A program made the translations under genes and the position numbers. A stretch of DNA of 53,168 bases from Thiogranum sp. Its GTDB lineage: Bacteria > Pseudomonadota > Gammaproteobacteria > DSM-19610. The stretch is from NCBI GenBank assembly GCA_022340245.1, contig JAJDOI010000079.1, forward strand, positions 1 through 53,168. Reading direction: 5' to 3'. Of the stretch, positions 31,866 through 42,155 are shown in pieces; positions within the stretch are counted from its first letter, which is position 1; each line of letters opens with the position of its first letter. The notes beneath the pieces are model-generated. The model worked only from the letters and a program-made list of their open reading frames with translations, did no database searches and was not told where the DNA came from.

Positions 31866-31870
31866 GGTCT

Positions 31871-33175
31871 CTATCCGCGTTGCTCGATGGGGACATAGTC
31901 GCGCTGGCGGTGGCCCACGTACAACTGGCGGGGCCGGCCGATACGCTGGTCATGCTCGCCAATCATTTCCATCCACTGGGCGACCCAGCCGACCGTACGC
32001 GCAATGGCGAACATGACGGTGAACATATTGGTGGGTATGCCCAGCGCCTTGTAAATCAGGCCCGAATAGAAATCCACGTTGGGATAGAGTTTACGCTGGA
32101 TGAAATAGTCGTCGTTCAGGGCAATCTCCTCCAGACGCAGGGCGAGTTCGAACATGGGGTCACTGGCATCGCCCAGCCTTGCCAGCACGTCGTGACACAT
32201 CTGACGGATGATGCGCGCGCGCGGGTCGTAGTTCTTGTACACGCGATGGCCGAACCCCATCAGCCGGAAAGGGTCGTGCCTGTCCTTTGCCCGGTCGAGG
32301 AAGGCCGGGATGTTTTTCACGTCTCCGATCTGGTCGAGCATATTCAGCACGGCTTCGTTGGCGCCGCCATGCGCCGGACCCCACAGCGCGGCGATGCCCG
32401 AGGCGATGCAGGCAAAAGGGTTGGCGCCGGAACTGCCCGCCAGGCGCACGGTGGAGGTGCTGGCATTCTGCTCGTGGTCGATATGCAGGATGAAAATCAG
32501 GTCCAGCGCCTTTTCGGCGACCGGGTCGATCTCATAGGTTTCGCAGGGAACCGCAAACATCATGTTCAGCAGGTTCCCGGTGTAGCTCAGGGAATTGTCG
32601 GGATAGACCTGGGGTTCGCCGACGGAGTGTTTGTAACTCGCCGCGGCAATGCTCGGCATTTTCGCGATCATGCGGTGGGCCGCGATCTCACGGTGTCGCG
32701 GGTTACTGATATCCGTCGAGTCATGGTAGAACGCCGACAGGGAACCGACGACGCCGACCATGATGGCCATGGGGTGTGCGTCGTGGTAGAAGCCGCGGAA
32801 AAAACCCTTCAGGGCCTCGTTGAGCATGCTGTGGTGGGTGATGATGCCGCTGAACTTGTCCAGTTCCTCACGCGAGGGCAATTCGCCGTAGAGCATCAGG
32901 TGCGCGACTTCCAGAAAGTTGCTGTGTTCGGCGAGTTGTTCGATAGGGTAGCCGCGGTACTGCAGCATTCCCTGGGTTCCGTCGAGGTAGGTCAGGGCGC
33001 TGTGACAACTCGCCGTGGACAGAAAGCCGGGATCGTAGGTGAAGTAACCGAGTTCGTGAAAAAACCGGCCGATGTCGACGGCGTCGGGTCCCTGCGCGGC
33101 CTTGCGGATGGGCAGTTCTATCTGCCGCCCGTTGCGGTTGTCGATGACAGTTATGCTGTCCTTGTCGTTGCCCAT
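31871..33175 (-). CDS. gltA: Citrate synthase
   Basis: This type II-length citrate synthase (about 434 residues) begins [16 protein letters not shown]. Family motifs are [43 protein letters not shown] and [14 protein letters not shown], containing the catalytic His and Asp positions. I start at the ATG at 33175, preceded by AGAGGACA; a frame extension to 33205 is less likely. It condenses oxaloacetate and acetyl-CoA, and lies 34 bases downstream of malate dehydrogenase. Confidence 0.96.
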   Translation of the reverse strand: MGNDKDSITVIDNRNGRQIELPIRKAAQGPDAVDIGRFFHELGYFTYDPGFLSTASCHSALTYLDGTQGMLQYRGYPIEQLAEHSNFLEVAHLMLYGELPSREELDKFSGIITHHSMLNEALKGFFRGFYHDAHPMAIMVGVVGSLSAFYHDSTDISNPRHREIAAHRMIAKMPSIAAASYKHSVGEPQVYPDNSLSYTGNLLNMMFAVPCETYEIDPVAEKALDLIFILHIDHEQNASTSTVRLAGSSGANPFACIASGIAALWGPAHGGANEAVLNMLDQIGDVKNIPAFLDRAKDRHDPFRLMGFGHRVYKNYDPRARIIRQMCHDVLARLGDASDPMFELALRLEEIALNDDYFIQRKLYPNVDFYSGLIYKALGIPTNMFTVMFAIARTVGWVAQWMEMIGEHDQRIGRPRQLYVGHRQRDYVPIEQRG

Positions 33176-33209
33176 ACGAAGCGTGTCCTCTTGTGCCTTG
33201 TCCAATGGT

Positions 33210-34133
33210 TTATGTCAGGTTGTCGATGTCGCGGCGCACCATGTTTGCGGATTGCTCAAACATATCGCGTTCCCCCGCATCGAGTTTGAGTTCGACGATT
33301 TCGACCAGCCCGTTTTCATCCAGCACCGCGGGTACGCCCATGGCAATGTCACGTTGGTCGTATTCGCCATCGAGGATCGCGACGCAGGGCAGAATGCGTC
33401 GGCGGTCGTGACCGATGGCATCGACCATGGCCGCAATTGCGGCCGCCGGCGAATCGTAGGCACTGCTGTGCTGTTTCAGCGCGAGGATTTCGCCGCCGCC
33501 CTGGCGGGTGCGTGCTGCAATCTCTTCAATTTTCTTCCTGCCGAGAAAATGCTCGATGTTGATGCCCGAGATATCGGTAAAGCGCGGCAACGGGACCATG
33601 GCGTCGCCGTGCCCGCCCAGCACCAGCGAGGAAATATCCTTCACCGAGTAGCCCGTCTCCATGGCGATGAAAGCGGTCATGCGCGCGGTGTCCAGGGCAC
33701 CGGACTGGCCGAACACCCGGCGTCGTGGCCAGCCGGTCCGCCGGTAGACACGCCAGGTAAGCACGTCCACGGGGTTGGTGACCATCATGATCATGGCGTC
33801 CTCGGCGTAGCGCAGCACGTTGTCGACGATGCCGTCGATGATCTCCAGGTTGACGTTCAGGACGTCCGAACGGGACATTCCCGGCTTGCGCGGGAATCCG
33901 GCGGTGATGATCACCAGGTCGGATCCACGCATGCTGGCCGGGTCGGTATCACCGCGGACCCGGGTGTCGAAGCGTAACAGTGAGGCGGACTGTTGAATAT
34001 CCAGCGCCACGCCCTGGGGTACACCGGGCTCGACATCCAGTAACAGGAGTTCGCGACAGAGCTCTTCCTTGGCAACGATTTGCGCCGTCGACTCGCCTAC
34101 GCGCCCGGCGCCGACAATGGTGATCTTGTGCAT
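33210..34133 (-). CDS. mdh: Malate dehydrogenase (LDH-like family)
   Basis: This 307-residue NAD enzyme has [15 protein letters not shown], the substrate loop [26 protein letters not shown] and the catalytic His in [10 protein letters not shown]. The Arg pair in the substrate loop and the LDH-like fold support malate rather than lactate. The segment after TNPVDV is [10 protein letters not shown] where GMAGVLDSAR is common, a modest deviation. It oxidises malate to oxaloacetate for the citrate synthase next door. It follows the cardiolipin synthase-like gene by 36 bases. Confidence 0.9.
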   Translation of the reverse strand: MHKITIVGAGRVGESTAQIVAKEELCRELLLLDVEPGVPQGVALDIQQSASLLRFDTRVRGDTDPASMRGSDLVIITAGFPRKPGMSRSDVLNVNLEIIDGIVDNVLRYAEDAMIMMVTNPVDVLTWRVYRRTGWPRRRVFGQSGALDTARMTAFIAMETGYSVKDISSLVLGGHGDAMVPLPRFTDISGINIEHFLGRKKIEEIAARTRQGGGEILALKQHSSAYDSPAAAIAAMVDAIGHDRRRILPCVAILDGEYDQRDIAMGVPAVLDENGLVEIVELKLDAGERDMFEQSANMVRRDIDNLT

Positions 34134-34169
34134 GATGTTCCCCGTCTGCTTAAGGGTCTGTTCAATAAT

Positions 34170-35258
34170 TTATAGCCAACGCCTGGCCATCCAGCCAATC
34201 AGTTCGAGCAATTTGTGCGTCCATGGGCGACGCGACCAGCGTTCGCCGAGAATTTCTTCGCTGTGGGCGAGGTCTTCGCGGAAAACCCTGTCCAATTCAT
34301 GACAGAGATAAGGGTTTCGGCTAAACAGGTTGAGTTCATAGTTGAGGAAAAAACTGCGGTAGTCAAAGTTTGCGGTGCCCACGGTTGCGTGACCGGCGTC
34401 GACGACGATGGCCTTTGCGTGCAACAGGCGCGGCTGGTACTCGAAGATTCTGACGCCACAGGCCAGCATGGGGGCGTAGGCGGCCCGAGCGGCCCATTGC
34501 GCGAGGCGCACGTCACTTTTCAGCGGCACCAGCAGGCGCACATCGACTCCCCGGGTCGCGGCATCGGCGATCTGGCGTTGAATGCGCCGCTGGGGAACGA
34601 AGTAGGGCGTTGTGATGAATATCGTGTGCCTGGCATGCGAAAGCATGCTGGTGAAGCTGCCGTTCAGCAAGCGCCGCGCGCCGCGCGAATAGTTGGATAA
34701 CAGCATGTCGCCGCTGCCCACGGAATGTGCGCCCGCCCGCCGCTTGCGGCCCATCCAGAAGTAACCGAACAGCCGCATGGCTTCGCGCGCCAAGGGCCCC
34801 CGCACCCGGATATGGATGTCCCGCCAGCGCTGCTGCCCGTAGAATCTGAACGAGCTTTCACGATGGATGTTGAAGCCACCGACATAGGCGCAATTGCCGT
34901 CGATGACCAGCAGCTTGCGATGGTTGCGGCGGTTGTAACGCCATGGATGGCGCCAGTCCCAACGGTGGAACCAGCGTAGCTTTACGCCGCTGCCGCGCAG
35001 CTGTTTCGAAAGCCGGTTGGCGTGCCAGAACAGCGAACCCGCGGCGTCCAGGTGCAGGCGGACAATGACGCCGCGTGCGGCTGTTTCTATCAGGCAATCG
35101 GCAAACCGCCTGCCGACTTCGTCGGCCGCAAAAATGTAGCTTTCCAGCAGCACGTGCTCCCTGGCTTCGGCAATCGAAGCCAGCATGGCATCGTAGAGAG
35201 TATCCCCCTCGGTGAACAGCTCAAAGCTGTCAGTTTCCAAAGTCACAGGCCCTTGCAC
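34170..35258 (-). CDS. clsB: Phospholipase D-family cardiolipin synthase (ClsB-like)
   Basis: This protein of about 362 residues has two HKD motifs, HRKLLVID at 113-120 and HAKAIVVD at 280-287, each followed by the GG/N pattern (VGGFN, VGTANFDYRSF). There are no membrane segments at the N-terminus, as in ClsB rather than ClsA. It joins phosphatidylglycerol units to make cardiolipin, or exchanges with phosphatidylethanolamine. The start is uncertain: a GTG at 35258, a GTG at 35246 after AAGGG, or a TTG at 35240. Confidence 0.82.
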   Translation of the reverse strand: MQGPVTLETDSFELFTEGDTLYDAMLASIAEAREHVLLESYIFAADEVGRRFADCLIETAARGVIVRLHLDAAGSLFWHANRLSKQLRGSGVKLRWFHRWDWRHPWRYNRRNHRKLLVIDGNCAYVGGFNIHRESSFRFYGQQRWRDIHIRVRGPLAREAMRLFGYFWMGRKRRAGAHSVGSGDMLLSNYSRGARRLLNGSFTSMLSHARHTIFITTPYFVPQRRIQRQIADAATRGVDVRLLVPLKSDVRLAQWAARAAYAPMLACGVRIFEYQPRLLHAKAIVVDAGHATVGTANFDYRSFFLNYELNLFSRNPYLCHELDRVFREDLAHSEEILGERWSRRPWTHKLLELIGWMARRWL

Positions 35259-35319
35259 GCCGCTCGCCGGCGCATTCTTGTCAGGTGCCTGTCACTGTAG
35301 CTTGCCGGTGCGCCGGTGT

Positions 35320-35355
35320 CAGCCTGTTGCGCCGCGACAGCGGCGCAACAGGCTG
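35320..35355. repeat. Perfect 16-bp inverted repeat (extragenic hairpin)
   Basis: CAGCCTGTTGCGCCGC at 35320-35335 pairs perfectly with GCGGCGCAACAGGCTG at 35340-35355 around a four-base loop (GACA). It lies between the ClsB-like gene and the stop of the host-attachment gene, both on the minus strand. No T-tract follows on either strand. It may stabilise or terminate the host-attachment transcript, or be a REP-like element. Confidence 0.6.
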
Positions 35356-35430
35356 GTCCCGCAGTCGTGGTCCCGCCGGCAAGCGCGTCCCTCCGGCCGC
35401 GCACCGGCCCATTCACAAAGCGCGACTGCG

Positions 35431-35856
35431 CTAGAGGTAGTTGCGCAGCACTTCCGGTGATTTCTGCACCAGATTCTTGTCCACCTGGCGCGACACCATC
35501 GACAGGACTTCTTTACTCAGGTTGCCGCGCAAGTGACCCAGGAACTCCGGTGGGGCGACCAGAATCAGTTTGTCGAAATCGCCGTTGTTGCGGCCACTGT
35601 CCAGGCGGCTGGCCAGCGTTCTGGCGAATTCGAGACTTTCATGGTCCCGCGCGGTGTTCTTGCTATCGATGACATGGCGGCCCTGGCCGACACTGCCGCC
35701 GTCACTGCCTGCGCTGTCGGATACCAGGTCGCCCTCATGCATCCGGCTTTCCGGGTGCACCATGGCTTCGATTTCGGTGATGGGGGCGAGGCGCCCATTG
35801 ACCGTGTACAGCTTTGCACGGCTGCTTTCAGCGACAAGAACCCAGGTATTTTGCAT
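35431..35856 (-). CDS. Host attachment family protein
   Basis: This 141-residue soluble protein begins MQNTWVLVAESSRAKLYTVN and has FARTLASRL and FDKLILVAPPEFLGHLRGNLS, the Host_attach (PF10116) / baeRF-like pattern with an eRF1-like fold. GGAGG sits eight bases before the ATG. Despite the family name, these proteins occur widely in free-living proteobacteria and are often linked to stress or oxygen-limited growth. Its function here is not known. An FNR-like box lies 60-75 bases upstream. Confidence 0.75.
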   Translation of the reverse strand: MQNTWVLVAESSRAKLYTVNGRLAPITEIEAMVHPESRMHEGDLVSDSAGSDGGSVGQGRHVIDSKNTARDHESLEFARTLASRLDSGRNNGDFDKLILVAPPEFLGHLRGNLSKEVLSMVSRQVDKNLVQKSPEVLRNYL

Positions 35857-35916
35857 AGGTTGTACCTCCTCCGTCAGATGTCAGTAATATTTTGGCGCCG
35901 CGTGCTGAACGGGGAT

Positions 35917-35930
35917 TTGATACAGATCAG
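35917..35930 (-). promoter_or_regulatory. FNR/Anr-type box upstream of the host attachment gene
   Basis: TTGATACAGATCAG matches TTGAT-N4-ATCAA at nine of ten defined positions. Its centre is about 67 bases before the start codon of the minus-strand gene. A plausible -10 (TATTAC or AATATT on the minus strand, about 35884-35891) places the box roughly at -42 to -46, as for a class II activator site. Confidence 0.5.
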
Positions 35931-36000
35931 CAAACCCCTTCCGGACATGCCTGCACCCCGCAGTTGCGCGGGTTCCCGGTGCGGGCGGATTGCGGCCCGG

Positions 36001-39000
36001 TCATGACCGGGTGTCCCGACCCCGCCAGACGAGGAAAGCCGCCGGAATCACCAGCAGCGTCAGGAAGGTTGCGCTCAGCATGCCACCCACCACGGGAGCC
36101 GCGATGCGTCGCATGACCTCCGAACCCGTGCCGCTGCCCAACATGATCGGCAGCAGGCCGGCGATGATGGCGGCCACGGTCATAATGATCGGACGCACCC
36201 GCAACAGCGCGCCGTCGATCACCGCCTGGTGCAGCGCCGCTGCCGTGACCGGACGGCTTTCAAGCAGCGCCGCCTCCTTTTGCCGGCGGAAGGCCTGGTT
36301 GAGGTACACCAGCATGACCACACCGATTTCCACGGAAACGCCCGCGAGCGCAATGAATCCGACGCCCACGGCCACTGACAGATCATAGTCCAACCAGTAT
36401 AGCAGCCAGATGCCGCCGACCAGCGCCAGTGGCAGGGTCGCCAGGATGATAAATACTTCCGTGGCGCGGCGGAAGTTGAGGTACAGCAGCAGCACGATGA
36501 TCGCCAGTGTGACCGGGATGACCGTCGACAGGCGCTGTTTCGCGCGTTCCATATACTCGTATTGTCCGGACCAGTTGAGCGAGTAACCCGCGGGCAGATC
36601 GACCTGCTCGGCGACCACCTGCCTGGCCTCCCTGACATAGGAACCGATGTCGCGACCCTGGATGTCGATGTAGATCCAGCCGTTGAGCCGGGCATTCTCG
36701 CTCTTGATCATACCCGGCCCACCGACGATCTTGACCGCAGCCACGTCTCCGAGCGCAATCTGGGCTCCAACAGGGGTCTGTATGGGCAGTTCAGCGAGCT
36801 TCACTTCCGAGTCGCGCAGGTCACGGGGGTAACGCATATTCACGGGATAGCGTTCCAGGTTCTCGACACTCTCGGTCACGTTCATACCGCCGACGGCCAT
36901 GGCGACGATTTCCTGAATATCGGCAATATTCAGTCCGTAGCGCGAGGCGGCCGCACGGTCGATATCGATCACCACATAGCGACCGCCGACCACGCGTTCG
37001 GAAAATACCGACAGGGTGCCCGGTACCGGCGTCAATGCCCGCTCGATGTCCTTGCCGATTTTCTCGATCACGGCCAGATCAGGCCCTGCCACTTTGATGC
37101 CCACCGGCGTCTTGATGCCGGTGGCCAGCATGTCGATGCGGTTCTTGATCGGCATCACCCAGGCGTTGCTCATGCCCGGGATCCGCACCAGGGCATCGAG
37201 TTCGCGGCGCAACTTGTCCAGCGTCATGCCCTCGCGCCACTGGTCTCTGGGCTTGAGCTGAATGGTGGTTTCGATCATGGTCAAGGGTGCCGGATCAGTG
37301 GCTGATTCGGCGCGCCCCAGTTTGCCGAACACCCGTTTGACCTCGGGTACAGTTTTAATCAATCTGTCGGTTTGCTGCAGTATCTGTTCTCCCTTGCCGA
37401 TCGATACCGCGGGAAAGGTGCTGGGCATGTACAGCAGATCGCCTTCATCGAGGTCGGGCATGAACTCCGAGCCGAGGCTGCCCGTCAACGGCCACCAGCC
37501 GACCAGGGGCCAGACCATCGAAGTCGCGGCCAGCGCCGAGAGCAGCAGCACGGTTTTCGGTGCTCGCAGGACCCAGTTTATCACCGGTTTGTAGGTCGCG
37601 ATCAGCAGTCGGTTTACCGGGTTCTTGCCCTCGGGCAGGATTTTGCCGCGGATAAAGTAGCCCATCAGTACCGGTACCAGCGTAATCGACAGTCCGGCCG
37701 CGCCGGCCATGGCATAGGTCTTGGTGAATGCCAGTGGCGAGAACAGCCGTCCCTCCTGCGCCTGCAGGGTAAACACCGGCAAAAAGCTCAGGGTTATAAT
37801 CAGCAGCGAGAAAAACAGTGCCGGCCCCACCTCGGAGGCGGAGTGGGCGATCAGCCCCCAGCGGCTGGTGTTGCTGAACTGCTCGTCTTCCATGTGCTTG
37901 TGCACGTTTTCTATCATGACGATGGCGGCATCGACCATCGCACCAATGGCGATTGCGATACCGCCCAGCGACATGATGTTCGCGTTGATGCCCTGGACGT
38001 GCATGATAATAAACGCCACCAGGATGCCCACCGGCAAACTGAGGATGACGACCAGTGCCGAGCGCAAGTGAAACAGGAACACGGCGCAGACCAGTGTCAC
38101 CACAATGAACTCCTCGACCAGCTTCTCCTTGAGTGTGCCGATGGCGCGCTCGATCAGGCCCGAGCGATCGTAGGTGGGCACGATCTCCACACCCTCGGGC
38201 AGGCTGCGTTCCAGCGCCTTGAGTTTTTCCTTGACACCATGGATGGTGGCCAGCGCATTTTCGCCCCAGCGCATGATGACCACGCCACCGACAACTTCGC
38301 CCTCGCCGTCGAGCTCGGCAAGCCCGCGGCGCATCTGCGGACCCAGGCGCACGTCGGCGATATCCTCCAGCAGGATGGGGGTGCCGTGGGCGTTGATGCC
38401 CAGCGGTATCTCCCGCAGTTGCTCGACCCCTTTGATATAGCCGGTCGCGCGCACCATATACTCGGCCTCGGCCATCTCGATGACCGAGCCACCGACTTCC
38501 TGGTTGCCGCGCTGAATGGCCTGGCGCACGCGGGCGAGGGGAATGCCGTAGGAGCGCAGCCGGTCGGGGTTGACCACCACCTGGTACTGCTTGACCATAC
38601 CGCCCACGGTGGCGACTTCGGAGACACCCGGTACGGTTTGCAATTCGAACTTCAGAAACCAGTCCTGGATGCTGCGCAGCTGCGACAGGTCGTGTTTGCC
38701 GCTGCGGTCGACCAGTGCGTATTCATACACCCAGCCGACACCGGTCGCGTCCGGGCCCAGCGCCGGCATGGCGCTCGCCGGCAGGCGGTTGCGTACCTGG
38801 CTCAGGTATTCGAGCACCCGCGAGCGCGCCCAATAGAGATCAGTGCCGTCCTCAAACAGCACGTACACGTACGAGTCACCGAAAAAGGAGTAGCCGCGTA
38901 CCGTGGTGGCCTTGGGTACCGAGAGCATGGTGGTGGTCAGCGGGTAGGTCACCTGGTCTTCGACCACCTGCGGCGCCTGTCCGGGATAGCTGGTCTTTAT

Positions 39001-39144
39001 GATGACCTGGACATCTGACAGGTCGGGAATCGCATCCAGTGGCGTGTTTTGCACCGCGTACATACCCCAGGCGACCAGGATGCCCGTCAGCAGCAGCACC
39101 AGGAAACGGTTGCGGATCGACCAGTGAATGATATTGACGATCAT
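36001..39144 (-). CDS. cusA: Cu(I)/Ag(I) efflux RND pump CusA
   Basis: This 1047-residue HME-RND pump has twelve predicted membrane helices and two large periplasmic loops. It begins [19 protein letters not shown]. The TM4 motif [17 protein letters not shown] contains the essential Asp. The methionine shuttle positions are present in [22 protein letters not shown] and [14 protein letters not shown], which favours monovalent copper/silver over divalent CzcA substrates. It overlaps cusB by four bases. No cusF is present nearby. Confidence 0.92.
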   Translation of the reverse strand: MIVNIIHWSIRNRFLVLLLTGILVAWGMYAVQNTPLDAIPDLSDVQVIIKTSYPGQAPQVVEDQVTYPLTTTMLSVPKATTVRGYSFFGDSYVYVLFEDGTDLYWARSRVLEYLSQVRNRLPASAMPALGPDATGVGWVYEYALVDRSGKHDLSQLRSIQDWFLKFELQTVPGVSEVATVGGMVKQYQVVVNPDRLRSYGIPLARVRQAIQRGNQEVGGSVIEMAEAEYMVRATGYIKGVEQLREIPLGINAHGTPILLEDIADVRLGPQMRRGLAELDGEGEVVGGVVIMRWGENALATIHGVKEKLKALERSLPEGVEIVPTYDRSGLIERAIGTLKEKLVEEFIVVTLVCAVFLFHLRSALVVILSLPVGILVAFIIMHVQGINANIMSLGGIAIAIGAMVDAAIVMIENVHKHMEDEQFSNTSRWGLIAHSASEVGPALFFSLLIITLSFLPVFTLQAQEGRLFSPLAFTKTYAMAGAAGLSITLVPVLMGYFIRGKILPEGKNPVNRLLIATYKPVINWVLRAPKTVLLLSALAATSMVWPLVGWWPLTGSLGSEFMPDLDEGDLLYMPSTFPAVSIGKGEQILQQTDRLIKTVPEVKRVFGKLGRAESATDPAPLTMIETTIQLKPRDQWREGMTLDKLRRELDALVRIPGMSNAWVMPIKNRIDMLATGIKTPVGIKVAGPDLAVIEKIGKDIERALTPVPGTLSVFSERVVGGRYVVIDIDRAAASRYGLNIADIQEIVAMAVGGMNVTESVENLERYPVNMRYPRDLRDSEVKLAELPIQTPVGAQIALGDVAAVKIVGGPGMIKSENARLNGWIYIDIQGRDIGSYVREARQVVAEQVDLPAGYSLNWSGQYEYMERAKQRLSTVIPVTLAIIVLLLYLNFRRATEVFIILATLPLALVGGIWLLYWLDYDLSVAVGVGFIALAGVSVEIGVVMLVYLNQAFRRQKEAALLESRPVTAAALHQAVIDGALLRVRPIIMTVAAIIAGLLPIMLGSGTGSEVMRRIAAPVVGGMLSATFLTLLVIPAAFLVWRGRDTRS

Positions 39145-40361
39145 CGCTTGTCGGCCCCCGGTTGGTTTGCGTGGGATGCCTCGCCGGCGTCGTCCATGCG
39201 GGTGAAGCTGGCTTTCAGACTGGCCTCGGAGTCAATGAGAAACTGCGCGGATGTCACCACCCGGTCGCCTTCGCTGAGACCGCCGGTGACCTCGACAAAG
39301 TCGCCGCTTTCCATGCCGCTGGTGACCTTGCGGGGTTTGAACTTACCGCCGTCCAGCGCGACGATGACGCGCTGGGCGCTGCCAGTCTTGATCAATGCCT
39401 CGCGCGGGATGCTGAGGACATCGCGTTTCGGCCCCGCGTAGATGTTCACCGTCGCGTACATATTCGGCTTCAGCGCCTCGTCGGGGTTGTCAAAGCGCAG
39501 CCGGGCCTGCAGCGTGCGCGTCTTAGGGTCGATAGTCGGGTAAACGAATTCCACTTCTCCTTCCCAGACACGCCCCGGCAGGTAACCCAGGCGCACTTCC
39601 GCGGGCTGGCCGGGCGCGACCCAGTCCGACTGGCGTTCGAAGATGTCGACCAGCAGCCAGACACTCGACAGATCGGCGAGCGCCATGACTTCGGTGGCAG
39701 GTTTGACATACATGCCTTCGCGGACGTTGAGGCTGTCGACGATGCCGTCCTGCGAGGCATAGACCTTCACGCGCTGCGAGGCGCGCCGGGTTTTCTTGAT
39801 CTGCCGGATCTGTCCCGCGCTGACGCCGAGGGCTTCAAGGCGTTCGCGCGATGCCTGCTGCAGGTAATCGTTGTTGCCACGCAATGCCTGCACATACTCC
39901 TCCTGCGCGTTCACCAGGTCGGGGGAGTAGAGTTCGAACAGCAGGTCGCCCTGTTTCACGCGTTCGCCGTTGGATTTGACCGAAAGCTTTTCTATCCAGC
40001 CGTCGGTGCGCAGATGAATGTGGCTGATCCGGCGTTCGTCGAAAGCCACGTAGCCGACGGTATCGATGCGCCGCCACAGGGGACCGCGCTCGACGGTCGC
40101 TGTGCGCACGCCGAGATTTTCCACCACCGCGGGGTCGATGCTGACGGTACCGCTGTCTTCGCCGGCGGCGTCGGCATAGACCGGCACCAGGTCCATACCC
40201 ATGGGCGATTTACCGGGCTGGTCGCGGCGGTAATTGGGATCCATGGGTGCGACCCAGTAGAGGATTTCGCCCTTGTCTTCGGCGGCGCCGGCGGGACTGT
40301 GCGGGGCCAACGCGGCGGCGCCGAGCACCAGCGCGAGCAGGGTTGCGGTACGGTTGTTCAT
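39141..40361 (-). CDS. cusB: Cu(I)/Ag(I) efflux membrane fusion protein CusB
   Basis: This 406-residue periplasmic adaptor has a signal peptide (about 1-26). The metal-binding segment [19 protein letters not shown] and [11 protein letters not shown] follows, nearly the same as E. coli CusB. Lipoyl/hairpin and beta-barrel domains then occur ([37 protein letters not shown]). Its Met-rich N-terminus is the site that takes Cu(I) from the chaperone. AAGGAG lies before the ATG. It overlaps both its neighbours, consistent with one operon cusC-cusB-cusA. Confidence 0.91.
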   Translation of the reverse strand: MNNRTATLLALVLGAAALAPHSPAGAAEDKGEILYWVAPMDPNYRRDQPGKSPMGMDLVPVYADAAGEDSGTVSIDPAVVENLGVRTATVERGPLWRRIDTVGYVAFDERRISHIHLRTDGWIEKLSVKSNGERVKQGDLLFELYSPDLVNAQEEYVQALRGNNDYLQQASRERLEALGVSAGQIRQIKKTRRASQRVKVYASQDGIVDSLNVREGMYVKPATEVMALADLSSVWLLVDIFERQSDWVAPGQPAEVRLGYLPGRVWEGEVEFVYPTIDPKTRTLQARLRFDNPDEALKPNMYATVNIYAGPKRDVLSIPREALIKTGSAQRVIVALDGGKFKPRKVTSGMESGDFVEVTGGLSEGDRVVTSAQFLIDSEASLKASFTRMDDAGEASHANQPGADKR

Positions 40362-41668
40362 TGCGGCGCTCCTTCGCGTCTCGCCCCGGCATTGTCGGTT
40401 TCAGGTATCAGGTACAGCAGGCGGGCCTGCGTCCTGGCACGGTCTACGCGGATGCGGATGTCCTGGAGCCGCACGTCCAGTTCGGTGATGCGCGCCCGCA
40501 TCAGCGTGGTGAATTCGTTTAGACCGCTTTGATAGGCGTTCACCGCCGCCTCGGCGTTATCGCCGGCTTCACGCAACAGGCGGTCGTGATACAGCTTTTC
40601 CTGTTCGCCGAAACGCAGCCAGCGCGCATAGTCGGCGGCCAGGGTACGCTGCATCTCGCGCAGCTTCTGTTCGCGTGTCTGTATGGCGGCTTCGGCCTGT
40701 TGCTGGCTCGCGGCGAGGTGTTTGTCCTGGCGTTTTTCGGTAAACAGCGGCAGGTCCAGTGTGACCATGGCGGCCATCTGGTCGGGCCGGTCACTGCCAT
40801 CGGCGTTGTTGCCGAAACGCTTGCGATATTCAACGCCGACATCGAAGCCCGGTTTGTACTGTTCACGCGCTTCCTTGACGCGCTGCTGGTTGGCCTCCAC
40901 TGTGGCGCTGGCAGCCCGGATGGCGGGATGTTCGGGGAGCGCAGCCTCCAGTTGGGCCCGCGCCGGCAGCGCGTGGAGCGGTGGGAACTGCGGATCGAGA
41001 GGTCGCCAGGCGGCTTCGCCGACCCAGCGCGACAAGGCCGCACGCTGCACATCACTCGCCTGGCTGATGCGGGTGGCCCGATCATCCAGGCGCGACAGTT
41101 CCAGCTGCGCCTGGAGCACGTCCTGCTGACTCACGCGGCCGGACGCATAGTGCGCGCGGGTGATTTCCACGAGTTGTTCAAACAGGTTGCGACTGCGCTC
41201 GATGATGCGGGCCGCCTGTTCCTGGTAGTACAGCTCAAGGAAGGTTTCGCGCACATCGCGGCGTATCTCGGCGCGCACGTTGCGCGTCGCCGCGGTTTCA
41301 GCTTTGCTCAGCCACTCTGTGCGCCCGCGCCGGTAGCGCAGACTGTTGCCGCGGGGAAACGCCTGACGGATGCCGGTACGCAACTGCGAGGACGGCTCCT
41401 TTTTCATACTGAAGTCGTCAAGCGGGACGTTCCAGACGCCGACCAGCAACTTCGGGTCGGGCAACTGTCCGTCGGCCACCGCCTGGTCCTGCAGGGCCAG
41501 CGCGCGCGCCTCGCGCGCGGTTACCGCCGGATCAGCAGACAAGGCAAGTTGCTCGGATGTTGCAAGTGTCAATTCGGCTTGCATATCGGTGGCATGCGAC
41601 ACCGGTACCGGCAGCACCAGTGTTGCCAGACAGGCACCGCGCAATCCGCGGGTAAAGAAAAGATTCAT
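40358..41668 (-). CDS. cusC: TolC-family outer membrane factor (CusC-like)
   Basis: This 436-residue protein has a signal peptide (about 1-26, ending SHATD) and two outer membrane efflux repeats with long helices. Repeat motifs include ARALALQDQAVADGQLPDPKL and FLELYYQEQAARIIERSR. E. coli CusC carries a lipid anchor, but no lipobox is visible here, so it may be non-acylated. It forms the outer membrane exit for CusBA. The gene is upstream of cusB, with a four-base overlap. Confidence 0.86.
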   Translation of the reverse strand: MNLFFTRGLRGACLATLVLPVPVSHATDMQAELTLATSEQLALSADPAVTAREARALALQDQAVADGQLPDPKLLVGVWNVPLDDFSMKKEPSSQLRTGIRQAFPRGNSLRYRRGRTEWLSKAETAATRNVRAEIRRDVRETFLELYYQEQAARIIERSRNLFEQLVEITRAHYASGRVSQQDVLQAQLELSRLDDRATRISQASDVQRAALSRWVGEAAWRPLDPQFPPLHALPARAQLEAALPEHPAIRAASATVEANQQRVKEAREQYKPGFDVGVEYRKRFGNNADGSDRPDQMAAMVTLDLPLFTEKRQDKHLAASQQQAEAAIQTREQKLREMQRTLAADYARWLRFGEQEKLYHDRLLREAGDNAEAAVNAYQSGLNEFTTLMRARITELDVRLQDIRIRVDRARTQARLLYLIPETDNAGARREGAPQ

Positions 41669-41762
41669 GACCAGTCTCCAGGTAGGTCAAATCGCAACCG
41701 GGCAGGACAGTGTCTGCCGGTCGAGTACAGGTATACGGACACAGGGTGCCCGTCGGAGAGGG

Positions 41763-42155
41763 TCAGACCGGTGGTCGGTACAAGGGGGACGGCGGCAGGG
41801 ACTCGCACTTGCGGGCGAAATCGGGATAGGTTGCCATATCCGGCTGGAGTCCGAAGGCCGGTATTGCGCTGACCATGCTGAGCTGCGGATGCACGGGGCA
41901 GCAGTCCATGCTGAGGCATTTGCCGTCGTCACAGTTGTGCCCGCCACATTGTGGACAGTGAGGCGCGCCCTGATCGCCGGCATTCTGGTGGTGCCGGTGC
42001 TGCATTTGCATACCGGCGGAATCCTGCTGATCGCCATGCATCGCGCAAAAGGCATGGTCGCCGGACACGGGTGGCGAGGCGAACGCCTGCAATGGCGCGA
42101 CCGCCAGGGCCAGCACCAGCCAGATTTTTGCCAATTTGTTGATTAAGCCGCGCAT
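41763..42155 (-). CDS. Small exported Met/His/Cys-rich protein, putative copper-binding
   Basis: This 130-residue protein has a signal peptide (MRGLINKLAKIWLVLALA, cut near AFASP). The mature part is rich in metal ligands: HAFCAMHGDQQD, MQMQHRHH, then HCPQCGGHNCDDGKCLSMDC and CPVHPQ. It resembles small copper-response proteins of the CopL/DUF2946 type, but I do not recognise a specific family. It precedes cusC by 94 bases on the same strand, and may play the role of the missing CusF-like periplasmic metal carrier. The frame extends upstream to 42239, but no good start lies there. Confidence 0.65.
   Translation of the reverse strand: MRGLINKLAKIWLVLALAVAPLQAFASPPVSGDHAFCAMHGDQQDSAGMQMQHRHHQNAGDQGAPHCPQCGGHNCDDGKCLSMDCCPVHPQLSMVSAIPAFGLQPDMATYPDFARKCESLPPSPLYRPPV

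Noticed and set aside
31880-33289. Plus-strand open frame of 469 codons opposite gltA
   Set aside because: Citrate synthase motifs explain the minus strand fully; the plus translation matches nothing known to me.
37372-39018. Plus-strand open frame of 548 codons opposite cusA
   Set aside because: Shadow of an RND pump; the translation is Gln/His/Gly-rich without any fold signature.
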